Below, piece by piece: positions 9,594 through 18,249 of a stretch of DNA of 64,000 bases. The notes under the pieces were generated by a model. It saw only the letters and a list, made by a program, of their open reading frames with translations. It ran no database searches and was not told the origin of the DNA. Position 1 is the first letter of the stretch; each line of letters opens with the position of its first letter. Source of the DNA: Psychroserpens luteus (GTDB lineage Bacteria; Bacteroidota; Bacteroidia; Flavobacteriales; Flavobacteriaceae). The stretch is taken from NCBI RefSeq assembly GCF_015319355.1, contig NZ_JADILU010000006.1, positions 186,001-250,000 on the forward strand, written 5' to 3'. The position numbers and the translations under genes were made by a program.

Positions 9594-9996
9594 ATACACG
9601 ATAATAAGTTTGAGTTACTCAATTATATTTTAAAAAGAAACTGAATAAGGTGATAATGTTTAAGGTAAAATACTTGTATAGTGAAAATCTAGAATCAAGT
9701 TAAAAGCATTTATCATTTTCAAAATGTAAAGAATAAGTTTTGAGAGTTAAAGTCTAAAAAGTTTTTCAAAATATATAGTGTCTTTAAAAATGCTATTAAT
9801 CTATTTTATAAAAAGTTGATCTAAAATTATTTAGTTCAGCTTTTTTTCTTCGGAAACATCTACTCTAAATACAATCCCATCTTATTGTATGATAGTGTTA
9901 TAGACCGTTTAAAGAAATAAAATGTCACTTTGCCGAAAAATCTGACGTATAATTTAAATTCCTGCAAAAGAGTAGTAGTTTAGGGTCTAATCAATT
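9594..9996. other. Gene-free AT-rich interval
   Basis: No coding frame with support is visible here. The only notable item is one copy of the frequent word TTCTTCGGAA at 9846-9855. No terminator is clear after the preceding gene. Confidence 0.6.
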
Positions 9997-10026
9997 GACA
10001 CAATACCTTTTAAAAGGTATTGTGTC
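9997..10026. repeat. Perfect 30-bp palindrome
   Basis: GACACAATACCTTTT (9997-10011) is directly followed by its exact reverse complement, AAAAGGTATTGTGTC (10012-10026), without a spacer. The flanks GTTTAGGGTCTA (from 9979) and CTAGACTAAAC (to 10039) are also partly complementary, giving an imperfect structure of about 60 bp. It ends 28 bp before the ATG at 10055. It may be an operator, a 5'-UTR hairpin or the core of a small mobile-element remnant. Confidence 0.85.
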
Positions 10027-10054
10027 GTCTAGACTAAACTATTTTATTTGCAGT

Positions 10055-11347
10055 ATGAAAACCATCCTCACCATCCTATTCGTAATTTTTAATGTCATAA
10101 ATATTAACGCTCAAACAGATCTAGAAATAGGTTCAGTACATCTAGATAGAGCAGAACAAAGTTATTTAGATAATAACATGCGTGAAGCACGCAAGCATTT
10201 TGACAAAGCCATCTTATACATAAAAGAAATTACAGATAGTCGTGTAGCTCGTTTAGGTACTCTATTGAGTTATGATATTAAGGATTATACAAAAGCCAAA
10301 ATATTAGCAAAACGCTATTTTGAATTAGAGAAAGACAACACTAAAGATAGTTATAAAGAAATGTTAGTGCTTTATGTAACTATAGATGATGATATAAAAT
10401 TGAGAGAAATTGAAGAAGAACGTTTGAGATTAGAGCGTATTAAATTAGAGAACGAAAAACGTCATTTAGATTCTATAACCAATCTTTGGACACAAAAATC
10501 TAGTGCCTTCTTGCTAGATATTGATGATGTAAAAGCTTTTAACAAGTATAATTTAGCAATATATAGAAAAGCAGGAAAACTAGGTTTAATTGATGATCGA
10601 GGTACTATCATAATAGAAGCAAATACCTATGAATACGCTATAGATCATGACGGTTATATATTATTTACAGATGATGAAATGAAACCTACTCGAGTATTTT
10701 GCTACAATATCAGTACTAAAGAAGGGTATCAATTACCAAGTGTAACACAGTTTGACAATCAAGCTTATGATTATGGTAAATTCATGTTGCCAAGAACAAA
10801 CGGTCTATTGGTTACTTATCCTACAAACACAGCAAATGTTCTTGTATTTGACTTAAATACAAAGCAGTTTCAATCTATCGAAGATAAAAAAGAAATGCTA
10901 AAAACGTTAAAAAAGAATGATATCATAGATAAGTATAATAAAGAATTACAGATAAAAATAGAGAAAGATTGGTTTGAGTTAGGAAATACTGTTGGTGGCG
11001 GAATTCACGCCATATACAATGAGAAAAACGAGTTACATGGGTTTTTAAGTACTTCAGAAGGTAAAATATATAGCTCAAATTATTACAGCCATTTAGGGGC
11101 TTTTTGTGACGGTAAATTTCAAATCATAGAAAACGGAACTAGTGGTTGGATGGATGCTGAAGGTTTGAAGTTTGATTCAAAACCCAATGAAAGTGGGAAC
11201 TATTCTGGTAACTCTAAATATGTGAAAGTTAAAGCAGGACAATTTAAGATTTTAGAAAAAAATAATGATAGCGAAATGCTGATTTTAGAAGATGAAAAAT
11301 TGTTGTTGCTCCAAGATTTTATTGAGAAACATTCAGTAAAAAACTAA
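10055..11347 (+). CDS. Secreted TPR/WG-repeat-like protein
   Basis: The 430-residue product has a signal peptide (1-20, MKTILTILFVIFNVINI then NAQ). One or two TPR-like helical hairpins follow (AEQSYLDNNMREARKHFDKA, about 30-110), then a coiled, charged helix (EEERLRLERIKLENEK). The C-terminal half contains WG-repeat-like segments (KAGKLGLIDDRGTIIIEA; GTSGWMDAEGLKF). WG/KWG repeats are beta-rich modules of unknown role in many secreted Bacteroidota proteins. The frame reaches back to a TTG at 9995, but that would translate the palindrome, so the ATG with the signal peptide is chosen. Function unknown. Confidence 0.75.
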   Translation: MKTILTILFVIFNVININAQTDLEIGSVHLDRAEQSYLDNNMREARKHFDKAILYIKEITDSRVARLGTLLSYDIKDYTKAKILAKRYFELEKDNTKDSYKEMLVLYVTIDDDIKLREIEEERLRLERIKLENEKRHLDSITNLWTQKSSAFLLDIDDVKAFNKYNLAIYRKAGKLGLIDDRGTIIIEANTYEYAIDHDGYILFTDDEMKPTRVFCYNISTKEGYQLPSVTQFDNQAYDYGKFMLPRTNGLLVTYPTNTANVLVFDLNTKQFQSIEDKKEMLKTLKKNDIIDKYNKELQIKIEKDWFELGNTVGGGIHAIYNEKNELHGFLSTSEGKIYSSNYYSHLGAFCDGKFQIIENGTSGWMDAEGLKFDSKPNESGNYSGNSKYVKVKAGQFKILEKNNDSEMLILEDEKLLLLQDFIEKHSVKN

Positions 11348-11477
11348 ATTTTATTTGAAAACAGCAAGGTGTAATCTCACGTTTTGCTAAACAATATTTT
11401 CTTCGGAAATTGTAACAGTGTAATCTGCCTCGTCAATTTTTAAAATGATTCAATAAAACGTATAAAATATGCTTTTT

Positions 11478-11846
11478 TTAAAATGCATTAATCAGTAAAA
11501 TCAACCAACCAATAACCAAAAGTAAACCTCCTATTGGAGTAATAGGTCCTAAAAATCGAAGCTTTTTTCCTTTAGCGTCAGATAAGATTAAACCATAAAT
11601 ACTAAAAGAGAATAATAAAATCCCAATGGTAAAGCACCAATAAGTTGCAGAGCTTATAGTGCTAGAGTTAAAACCTAAAGCGATTAATACTATGGCGTGA
11701 TACATTTGATATTTTACACCAACTTCAAAACTATGCAATTGATCGTTAGATAAAATTTTCTTTAAAGCATGAGCTCCAAAAGCACCAAATATTACAGATA
11801 ACATACCAAAAAAGGCACCTGTAGCAATTATAATTTGTTGTGTCAT
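11478..11846 (-). CDS. DUF423 family membrane protein
   Basis: The 122-residue protein has four predicted membrane helices. Its N-terminal signature, GAFFGMLSVIFGAFGAHALK, identifies the DUF423 (YwdK/TMEM256-like) family. It also has the conserved YQMYHAIVLIALG segment and a C-terminal PIGGLLLVIGWLIL helix. The family is widespread and small and its biochemical role is unknown. It lies 14 bp downstream of a methyltransferase gene on the same strand and is probably the last gene of the map operon. Confidence 0.9.
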   Translation of the reverse strand: MTQQIIIATGAFFGMLSVIFGAFGAHALKKILSNDQLHSFEVGVKYQMYHAIVLIALGFNSSTISSATYWCFTIGILLFSFSIYGLILSDAKGKKLRFLGPITPIGGLLLVIGWLILLINAF

Positions 11847-11860
11847 TATAGTAAGTTATT

Positions 11861-12649
11861 CTATTTGTAAACCACAGGTATGATTTCTCCTTTAGCTAAA
11901 CAGTATTTTTCAATTTGTTCTTCGGAAAGTTTAGATGTATAATCCACTTCATCTACTTTAAAACCAATACTACGAAGCTTATCAAAATAATCACGACCAT
12001 AAACGCGAACATGATCATATTGACCAAAGATTCTCGCTCGCTCCTTTTGATCTGTAATTGAATTGTCCTCAAAAGTTTCAGCACGAGATAAATCTTGCGG
12101 AATTTGAAAAACACCCATTCCGCCAGGTTTCATAACACGATATAATTCTTGCATGGCTTTTGTATCATCAGGAATATGTTCTAACACATGATTACATAAA
12201 ATGATATCGTAACTGTTATCCTTAAAAGGCAAATCACAGATATCTGCTTTTACATCTGCAATTGGAGATAATAAATCAGTTGTGGTATAATCTATGTTTT
12301 TAAGCTTTCTAAAACGTTTTAAGAAACACTGCTCAGGAGCAAAATGAAGTACTCGAACTGGAGAATTCCTTTCGAATAAATTTTCCGAAGAGAAAAAATC
12401 GGTTTCATTTTGTATATACAACCACAATAATCTATGTCGTTCTAAACTTAATGTAGAAGGCGAGAGGACATTATTGCGCTGATTTCCGTAGCCATAAGGC
12501 AAAAAAGATTTAAAACTCTTGCCATCAATTGGATCTGTAAACTTATCTCCTCTTAAAAAAAATGCTAGAATTGGACGAGCAACATAACTCAGCCTTATTA
12601 ATAAAGGTCTAGGAATTGTGTTTAAGATAAATTTAAAGAGTTTTTTCAA
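11861..12649 (-). CDS. Class I SAM-dependent methyltransferase
   Basis: This 262-residue protein has an N-terminal positively charged region with a possible amphipathic helix. A Methyltransf_11 core follows: motif I region VLHFAPEQCFLKRF, acidic post-I segment YTTTDL, DICDLPFKDNSYDIILCNHVLEHIPD for motifs II-III, and MKPGGMGVFQIP. The motif I glycines of typical SAM enzymes are replaced, as in some sugar- or lipid-related methyltransferases. The substrate is unknown. It lies 10 bp after map and is likely cotranscribed with it. Confidence 0.85.
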   Translation of the reverse strand: MKKLFKFILNTIPRPLLIRLSYVARPILAFFLRGDKFTDPIDGKSFKSFLPYGYGNQRNNVLSPSTLSLERHRLLWLYIQNETDFFSSENLFERNSPVRVLHFAPEQCFLKRFRKLKNIDYTTTDLLSPIADVKADICDLPFKDNSYDIILCNHVLEHIPDDTKAMQELYRVMKPGGMGVFQIPQDLSRAETFEDNSITDQKERARIFGQYDHVRVYGRDYFDKLRSIGFKVDEVDYTSKLSEEQIEKYCLAKGEIIPVVYK

Positions 12650-12659
12650 TGGCTATAAA

Positions 12660-13481
12660 CTAGTTTTGAGAAGGAACATGATTTTTAAATTCAACTTCCT
12701 CATCGCTAGTAATACCAAGAGCTTCATGAACGTAATCAAACGTTGATAAAATCTCAGGTTTACCATTAATAAGTGCAATGTCATGTTCAAAATGTACACT
12801 AGGTTTACCGTCTTGAGTGACGATTGTCCAACCATCTTTAAGTTGTCTTACTTTGTGAGTTCCGCCATTTATCATTGGCTCGATAGCAACTACCATTCCG
12901 TCAATAAATTTCTTACCACGACCTCTACGACCATAGTTTGGCATTTCTGGATCTTCATGCATCTTACGACCCAAACCATGACCTACAAGTTCTCTAACAA
13001 CACCATAGCCTTGAGCTTCACAGTACTGCTGAATAGCAAAACCTACATCGCCAACACGGTTTCCAGCTTTAAATTCTCTAATACCAACGTATAAAGATTC
13101 TTTAGTGATTTGAACCAGTTTTTTCGTTTCTGGAGCAACATCTCCAATTTCAAAAGTGTAAGCATGGTCTCCATAAAAACCATTCATTAATGCGCCACAA
13201 TCTATAGAAACAATATCTCCATCTTTAAGAGGTTTGTCTGTTGGTAATCCATGAACTACAGCTTCATTAACACTGCACAATAATGTCGACGGACAATCAT
13301 ACAATCCCAAAAATCCAGGTAATGCACCTTGAGCTCTAATGAAATCTTCTGCTAGTTTATCTAATTGCATTGTGGTAACGCCTTCTTTAGTCTCTTTAGC
13401 AAGCATGCCTAAAGTTTTAGAAACAACTAATGCGCTTAGACGCATCAATTCAATTTCTTCTTTTGTTTTTACTATAATCAT
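12660..13481 (-). CDS. map: Type I methionine aminopeptidase
   Basis: Map removes the initiator methionine from nascent proteins in the cytoplasm. The 273-residue sequence has the pita-bread fold signature with five metal ligands: VSIDCGALMNGFYGDHAYTF (two Asp), GHGLGRKMHEDP (His), VVAIEPMI (Glu) and SVHFEHDIAL (Glu). The active-site His is in EAVVHGLP. It starts 1 bp after the stop of the HAD gene, so the two are translated from one message with the promoter at 13917. It lacks the N-terminal zinc-finger extension of eukaryotic enzymes. Confidence 0.97.
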   Translation of the reverse strand: MIIVKTKEEIELMRLSALVVSKTLGMLAKETKEGVTTMQLDKLAEDFIRAQGALPGFLGLYDCPSTLLCSVNEAVVHGLPTDKPLKDGDIVSIDCGALMNGFYGDHAYTFEIGDVAPETKKLVQITKESLYVGIREFKAGNRVGDVGFAIQQYCEAQGYGVVRELVGHGLGRKMHEDPEMPNYGRRGRGKKFIDGMVVAIEPMINGGTHKVRQLKDGWTIVTQDGKPSVHFEHDIALINGKPEILSTFDYVHEALGITSDEEVEFKNHVPSQN

Positions 13482-13482
13482 G

Positions 13483-13896
13483 TTATTTCTTTAAAAATGA
13501 AAAGAACCCCTTTTTTTGTTTAGGAATGTTCATGTTGGGTTCTTCGTTAGTGATGAGTTGATATACTTCTCCCCAGCCTAAGATGCCACCAATGTTTCTA
13601 TCATCTATGTAAATATCTGCATAGATTTTTCTACTCACAGAATTGTCATATTTCTCCTCAGGAAAACTTTGGTTAACTGCATAAAATGTGATGTCATTTT
13701 CTTTACAAAAAGCGACAGCTTCATCCAGTTTTGAACCACATCTATAGGTCCAAAGAATGATTCTATGGCCATCTTGTTGGAGACGTTTCATAGTTTCAAA
13801 CGCAAAAATACGAGGTTTCCCAACTTTTGGGTAAGCATCTTCAACTATGGTTCCATCAAAATCAATTGCTATGACAAGTTTATCTTGAAAATTCAT
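13483..13896 (-). CDS. BT0820-like HAD superfamily phosphatase
   Basis: The 137-residue protein has HAD motif I in VIAIDFDGTIVED (both Asp present), motif II in ILWTYRCG and motif III/IV around YADIYIDDRNIGG. The short form without a large cap and the ADIYIDDRN ending match the BT0820 family of Bacteroidota, for which small-molecule phosphatase activity is inferred. The substrate is unknown. It heads an operon with map, a methyltransferase and DUF423, and a consensus -7 box lies at 13917-13924. Confidence 0.85.
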   Translation of the reverse strand: MNFQDKLVIAIDFDGTIVEDAYPKVGKPRIFAFETMKRLQQDGHRIILWTYRCGSKLDEAVAFCKENDITFYAVNQSFPEEKYDNSVSRKIYADIYIDDRNIGGILGWGEVYQLITNEEPNMNIPKQKKGFFSFLKK

Positions 13897-13916
13897 TAGT
13901 GAGTTTTTGTTAGGTG

Positions 13917-13924
13917 CAAAAATA
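13917..13924 (-). promoter_or_regulatory. Promoter of the HAD-map operon (-7 box TATTTTTG)
   Basis: The complement strand reads TATTTTTG, a full match to the Bacteroidota -7 consensus TAnnTTTG. A TTG lies 23 bp upstream (13948-13950), within the allowed -33 spacing. The box is 21 bp before the ATG at 13896 and overlaps the region just after the gpmI stop codon. Confidence 0.7.
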
Positions 13925-13941
13925 CAATTTTTCGATTTTAA

Positions 13942-15459
13942 TTAAACCAAAGAATGTTGAGTCATCTTGTCTGGTTGTTCAACTCCCATTAGTTTTAATA
14001 TCGTTGGAGCAATATCACCTAAAATACCATCCTTGATTGTTAGTTTTTCGTTATCAATTAAAATCACAGGCACAGGATTAGTTGTATGTGCTGTATTTGG
14101 AGATCCATCTGGATTTATCATTGTTTCGCAATTACCATGATCTGCTATTAAGATAGTTGTGTAATTATGATCTAGTGCAGTTTCAATAACTTTTTTAACA
14201 CATGTGTCAACAGCTTCACAGGCTTTTATTGCAGCTTCCATAACTCCTGTATGACCAACCATGTCGCCATTTGCGAAATTTAAGCAAACAAAAGCGACAT
14301 CTCCTTTTTCAAGTTCAGGAACAAGAGCATCTGTCAATTCAAAAGCACTCATCTCTGGTTTTAAATCGTAAGTAGCCACTTTTGGTGAGTTTCTTAACAG
14401 TCTAGTTTCTCCTTTAAAAGGTTTCTCTCTTCCGCCAGAAAAGAAAAAAGTAACATGAGGATACTTTTCTGTTTCCGCAATTCTAATTTGTGTTTTGTTA
14501 TTTTTCTCTAAAACTTCACCTAAAGTTTCGGTGAGGTTATCTTTATTGAAGACGACGTTTATACCTTTATATGAAGCATCATAGTTAGTTAGAGTCACAT
14601 AATGTAAATCTAACTTATGCATATTTTGTTCATGGAAGTCGGTTTGTGTTAACGCTTCAGTTAATTCACGACCACGATCTGTTCTAAAGTTAAAAAAGAT
14701 AACAACATCACCATCTTTAATTTTGGCAAGCGGTTGATTGTCATCACCAACCATGATAATTGGTTTGATGAACTCATCGGTTATGCCATTATTGTAATTG
14801 TTTTCAATACTATGGGTTGCATTTTGAGAATGTTCGCCTTCGCCATTTACTAAAGCATCATAAGCAAGTTTTACACGTTCCCAACGTTTATCTCTATCCA
14901 TTGCATAATATCGACCAGTGATAGATGCAAGTTTGGTGTTCGTGTTTTTGATGTGAGTTTCTAAGGATGAAATAAATCCAAATCCAGATTTAGGATCTAC
15001 ATCTCTACCATCTGTAAAGGCATGAACGTAAGACTTTTTAACTCCGAAGTTATTAGCAGCATCCACCAATCCAAATAAATGATTGATATGAGAATGAACT
15101 CCTCCATCACTTACAAGACCTAAAAAATGAACTGGTTTATTATTGTTTTTTGCATATTGAAATGCATCAACAAGTGTTTTCTCATCTTTTAATGTATCGT
15201 TTTTAACTGCTAGATTTATTTTTACTAAATCTTGATATACAATACGACCAGCACCAAGATTCATGTGTCCAACTTCGCTATTTCCCATTTGACCTTCTGG
15301 TAAACCAACATGTAAACCATCAGTTCTCAACGTAGCGTGAGAATAATTGTGATAAAGTGAATCTATAAAAGGCGTTTGCGCATTATCAATAGCAGATACT
15401 TTTGGGTCAGGAGACATTCCCCAACCATCAAGAATCATTAATATAACTTTCTTGTTCAT
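13942..15459 (-). CDS. gpmI: 2,3-bisphosphoglycerate-independent phosphoglycerate mutase
   Basis: GpmI interconverts 3- and 2-phosphoglycerate in glycolysis and gluconeogenesis using two Mn2+ ions and a phosphoserine. The 505-residue length is typical. Visible hallmarks are MILDGWGMS near the N-terminus, the catalytic Ser61 in GQMGNSEVGHMNLGAGR, DGRDVDP, the arginine-rich NFRTDRGRELT, FANGDMVGHTG and IADHGNCETM with the metal ligands. It has its own -7 box at 15482 and reads into the HAD-map operon region. Confidence 0.98.
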   Translation of the reverse strand: MNKKVILMILDGWGMSPDPKVSAIDNAQTPFIDSLYHNYSHATLRTDGLHVGLPEGQMGNSEVGHMNLGAGRIVYQDLVKINLAVKNDTLKDEKTLVDAFQYAKNNNKPVHFLGLVSDGGVHSHINHLFGLVDAANNFGVKKSYVHAFTDGRDVDPKSGFGFISSLETHIKNTNTKLASITGRYYAMDRDKRWERVKLAYDALVNGEGEHSQNATHSIENNYNNGITDEFIKPIIMVGDDNQPLAKIKDGDVVIFFNFRTDRGRELTEALTQTDFHEQNMHKLDLHYVTLTNYDASYKGINVVFNKDNLTETLGEVLEKNNKTQIRIAETEKYPHVTFFFSGGREKPFKGETRLLRNSPKVATYDLKPEMSAFELTDALVPELEKGDVAFVCLNFANGDMVGHTGVMEAAIKACEAVDTCVKKVIETALDHNYTTILIADHGNCETMINPDGSPNTAHTTNPVPVILIDNEKLTIKDGILGDIAPTILKLMGVEQPDKMTQHSLV

Positions 15460-15748
15460 TAGAATGAGTTTTATGAAAAATCAAAGATAAAAGTTTAATA
15501 CTGTTTATAAGTAATTGATGTTATAAAATGTAAGTATTTATGATTTAATTAATAGAAAATGGGTCTAATCGTCTTATCCGTAATTTAATTATGATAGCAT
15601 TAACGTATTTATTTACAAATAGTTAAAAAAATGTTATTAAATGTTTTTTGTGTAACATTTCAAAAGTTATGTCGTCTTTATAATATGAACTGGTTTAAAT
15701 CTGTTCAAAATCAAAAAACATTAATCAATTAATTTAAAATCTTTCATC
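15460..15748. other. Divergent intergenic region between gpmI and the ankyrin gene
   Basis: This 289-bp gap carries the gpmI promoter near its left end. The rest is AT-rich with no coding frame. A promoter for the ankyrin gene must lie here, but I find no full TAnnTTTG match in its orientation. Confidence 0.5.
15482..15489 (-). promoter_or_regulatory. gpmI promoter (-7 box TATCTTTG)
   Basis: The complement strand reads TATCTTTG, 23 bp before the gpmI ATG. No clear TTG is seen at the -33 spacing. Confidence 0.6.
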
Positions 15749-16132
15749 ATGAAAAAATCAGCAGTAATTATCGCAATCGCATTAGGGTTTTTATTTACAA
15801 CCTTACATGCATCAAACAGCATTATGCCAACTTCAACTTACGAAACCGTAACTAAAAGATTGGTAGATCCATTTTGTATCTCTATTGTAAAAGGAGATTT
15901 AGATACTGTAAAAAAACTTATTGAATTAGGACAAGACGTCAACAAAAAATCTAATGGTTTAACACCTGCAATGTATGCTGCTAAGTATAACAGATTAGAT
16001 ATTTTAAAACTCTTAGTAGATAAAGGAGCCAAGTTAGACGTGAAATCAGCAAAAGGTATGACAGCAGAGAAGTATGCCGAATTATCTAATGCAAAAGATG
16101 CATTAGCCTACATTAAAGAATTAGATTCTTAA
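15749..16132 (+). CDS. Small secreted ankyrin-repeat protein
   Basis: The 127-residue product has a signal peptide (1-21, MKKSAVIIAIALGFLFTTL then HA). About two and a half ankyrin repeats follow (KGDLDTVKKLIELGQDVNKK, GLTPAMYAAKYNRLDILKLL, GAKLDVKSAKGMTAEKYAEL). Ankyrin repeats mediate protein binding, and in the periplasm such small proteins often act as partners of other envelope proteins. The partner is unknown. A long 5' region and the terminator at 16180 suggest it is monocistronic. Confidence 0.85.
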   Translation: MKKSAVIIAIALGFLFTTLHASNSIMPTSTYETVTKRLVDPFCISIVKGDLDTVKKLIELGQDVNKKSNGLTPAMYAAKYNRLDILKLLVDKGAKLDVKSAKGMTAEKYAELSNAKDALAYIKELDS

Positions 16133-16179
16133 CAAAATAGGTTTCTTTTTAGAAACAAATATTTGAGTTAGTTAGTTTG

Positions 16180-16207
16180 AAAACGCATCTTTTTAAGATG
16201 CGTTTTT
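16180..16207. terminator. Bidirectional terminator between the ankyrin and M48 genes
   Basis: AAAACGCATCTT and AAGATGCGTTTT form a perfect 12-bp stem with a 3-nt loop, with T-rich tails on both strands. It overlaps the last codons of the M48 gene and serves two convergent genes. A second small hairpin, GTTTCT/AGAAAC, is at 16141-16156. Confidence 0.85.
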
Positions 16208-16963
16208 ATATTTTTGGATAGACTCTCTAATTTTTTCTATTCTGTTTTCTGGATCTGGATGCGTACTTTGCATTTCTGGAACGCGATTTGGTCCTGCAGC
16301 TGCTTTTAAAATTTCCATGACACCAATCATTTCTTCAGGATCGTAACCAGCTTTAAGCATGAATTTAACACCCAAATCATCACTTTCTAATTCATCATCA
16401 CGACCATTAGTTAATAAAGTGTTTTGTCCAATACCACTTACCAAACCTCCAGCATCTGCTCCAACAGAACCTGCAGTTGCAAGTCCTTGCCAATATTCAC
16501 TTTCTGCTATACGCTCAGCACTATGACGACCAAGAACATGACCAATTTCGTGTCCTAAAACACCTGCAAGTTGATCTTCGTTATCTAATTTAGAAAACAA
16601 GGCATAGGTGATAAAAACTTGTCCGCCAGGTAATGCAAATGCATTTATAGTATTGGGATCTGCAAGCAAATGAAATTCATATTTATAAGGTGTATTTCTT
16701 GCTATACTATTATCAACTAGTTTGTTTCCAACGTTATCAACCATAGCTTGATATTCGTTATTAGGATGTAATCCGCCATGTTGTTGTGCCATTTGTGGAG
16801 CACTGGCAAGACCAATTTGAATTTCCTCATTAGAAGACATAGAAATGGTTTGCATACGACCAGTATATGGATTTTCTTCTCTTTGACTACAACGTTTTAC
16901 GACAAAAAACAGGGCGATGGCAACTCCAATAAGTAGTCTTATTTTAAAATTCTTTCCTCTCAT
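16193..16963 (-). CDS. M48 family zinc metallopeptidase
   Basis: The 256-residue enzyme has an N-terminal membrane anchor (IRLLIGVAIALFFVV). The M48 zinc motif HEIGH (first His at residue 138) is in GVLGHEIGHVLGRHS, and the third ligand Glu lies in DDELESDDLGVKFM. It ends with a STHPDPENRIEKI segment typical of LoiP/BepA-like single-domain M48 peptidases. These act in the periplasm on misfolded outer-membrane or lipoprotein substrates. It is probably cotranscribed with the M15 and acetyltransferase genes upstream, the gap to M15 being only 26 bp. Confidence 0.93.
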   Translation of the reverse strand: MRGKNFKIRLLIGVAIALFFVVKRCSQREENPYTGRMQTISMSSNEEIQIGLASAPQMAQQHGGLHPNNEYQAMVDNVGNKLVDNSIARNTPYKYEFHLLADPNTINAFALPGGQVFITYALFSKLDNEDQLAGVLGHEIGHVLGRHSAERIAESEYWQGLATAGSVGADAGGLVSGIGQNTLLTNGRDDELESDDLGVKFMLKAGYDPEEMIGVMEILKAAAGPNRVPEMQSTHPDPENRIEKIRESIQKYKNAS

Positions 16964-16989
16964 GATTGTATTAATTAATGTTTTTAAAT

Positions 16990-17724
16990 TTACAAAAGTT
17001 CCGGATTTATATCCAAAATATTTTGGTTGAGGTAATTAGTAATAAATTCTTCGGAAAAATGATCACATCCCATTAATTGCTCTGAAATGATAATATCTAT
17101 CAAATTTAATTTTTGATACGCTTGCAAATATCCTTGTGAAAGCGGTTTGTAACTATAATGCCAAGGTTCATATTTAAAACCTTTTCTATTGGTTTCATTC
17201 GTGTAAACTAAATAGAAACCAAAGGTATTAGCATGAGCATCCATCCAAGTTTTAAATTTTGAAAAACAACCAGTGCCATCAAAATGTTTAGGATTCAAAA
17301 CACTACTAGGTTGCGCAACATTTCCATCTATTAAATCAATGTCTGTTGCCCAATGATGTCTTGATGTTCCAGGTATTGTTGAGTATTCTATTATTTTCTT
17401 AATGCTTTCTTGAGCGCTTAAATCGTTATTAATATTTTGTTTGTATTTACGTTCCCAAATTCTATTTTGATGAGCGAAGTTCCTATAACTAGACACAACT
17501 TTTATATTAATGTCACTTTTTAAAGCCTCTTTACTCATTTTTATAAACGCATCATAAGCCTCTTGTCGCAATTTGTAACCATTGCCAAACAACTCAGGAT
17601 TACCTTTGCCAATCAATTCATCATAAGAAATATTGGTTTTAGAATCTTGAAATGCAATCTGCGGAAAAACTGCTAATCCCAATCCAAATGCTGTTGTCCC
17701 TTTTATAAATGTGCGTCTCTTCAT
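16990..17724 (-). CDS. M15 family D-alanyl-D-alanine carboxypeptidase, Tat substrate
   Basis: The 244-residue protein begins with a twin-arginine signal (MKRRTFIKGTTAFGLGL), so it is probably exported folded. The VanY/DacB-type M15 zinc site is visible: SSYRNFAHQNRIW, SRHHWATDIDL (His and Asp ligands) and EPWHYSY (His ligand). These enzymes trim D-Ala from peptidoglycan stem peptides in the periplasm. It overlaps the preceding acetyltransferase gene by 4 bp. The TatA gene further along the window provides a component of the export route. Confidence 0.92.
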   Translation of the reverse strand: MKRRTFIKGTTAFGLGLAVFPQIAFQDSKTNISYDELIGKGNPELFGNGYKLRQEAYDAFIKMSKEALKSDINIKVVSSYRNFAHQNRIWERKYKQNINNDLSAQESIKKIIEYSTIPGTSRHHWATDIDLIDGNVAQPSSVLNPKHFDGTGCFSKFKTWMDAHANTFGFYLVYTNETNRKGFKYEPWHYSYKPLSQGYLQAYQKLNLIDIIISEQLMGCDHFSEEFITNYLNQNILDINPELL

Positions 17725-18182
17725 AATACTTTTGTCATTACATAATGCGTGCCAACTTTATCTATTTCAAAAGGCTGTCCTACGGTTTGGTATTCATTTT
17801 TTTGATAAAAGCGTACTGCAGTTTCTCTGGCATTAAACCAAATTCTCGCTATATGTTTTTCTTTTAAAAGATGTTCGCCATATCTTAAAAGGTGTTCTCC
17901 AAATTGTTGACCTTGAAATGTTTTTAAAATTGCCATGCCACGAAGCTGATATTGTTTTTCTTCGGAAAATTGCATATTACAATTTTTAAGAAAAGTAGCA
18001 ATCCCAATGAGTTTCTCATCAACATACAAACCAAGGTGAATGGTGGTTTCTAATTCATCATCTGTAAATTGACAGTCTTCAATTGGTCGTCCTTCTCTTA
18101 AAACGGGATGTCTAACAGCATAAGTTTCTTTTGCTGAAATTTCTCGAATATAAAAATCGTTAGTATGATTATCTGTTTTCAT
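17721..18182 (-). CDS. GNAT family N-acetyltransferase
   Basis: The 153-residue protein shows the GNAT core: beta strands around TIHLGLYVDEKLIGIATFL, the acetyl-CoA loop QLRGMAILKTFQGQQFGEHL (variant of Q/RxxGxG/A) and C-terminal ARETAVRFYQKNEYQTVG. It resembles the ElaA/YkkB-type small acyltransferases. The acceptor is unknown. Its stop overlaps the start of the M15 gene by 4 bp, so the two are translationally coupled. Confidence 0.88.
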   Translation of the reverse strand: MKTDNHTNDFYIREISAKETYAVRHPVLREGRPIEDCQFTDDELETTIHLGLYVDEKLIGIATFLKNCNMQFSEEKQYQLRGMAILKTFQGQQFGEHLLRYGEHLLKEKHIARIWFNARETAVRFYQKNEYQTVGQPFEIDKVGTHYVMTKVL

Positions 18183-18215
18183 GGGGTTTTACTAAATCAC
18201 AGAATCAAACTTAAA

Positions 18216-18223
18216 CAAAATTA
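18216..18223 (-). promoter_or_regulatory. Promoter of the acetyltransferase-M15-M48 genes (-7 box TAATTTTG)
   Basis: The complement strand reads TAATTTTG, 33 bp before the ATG at 18182. A -33 TTG is not evident. Confidence 0.5.
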
Positions 18224-18249
18224 TTTAACTTCACTCTAAAATTAACGCC

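Noticed and set aside
9995-10054. Upstream extension of the TPR/WG gene from a TTG
   Set aside because: It would translate the perfect palindrome and places the signal peptide 20 residues inside the protein.
12653-12835. Second minus-strand frame overlapping the end of map
   Set aside because: It overlaps map in another frame; map's metal ligands fix the true frame.
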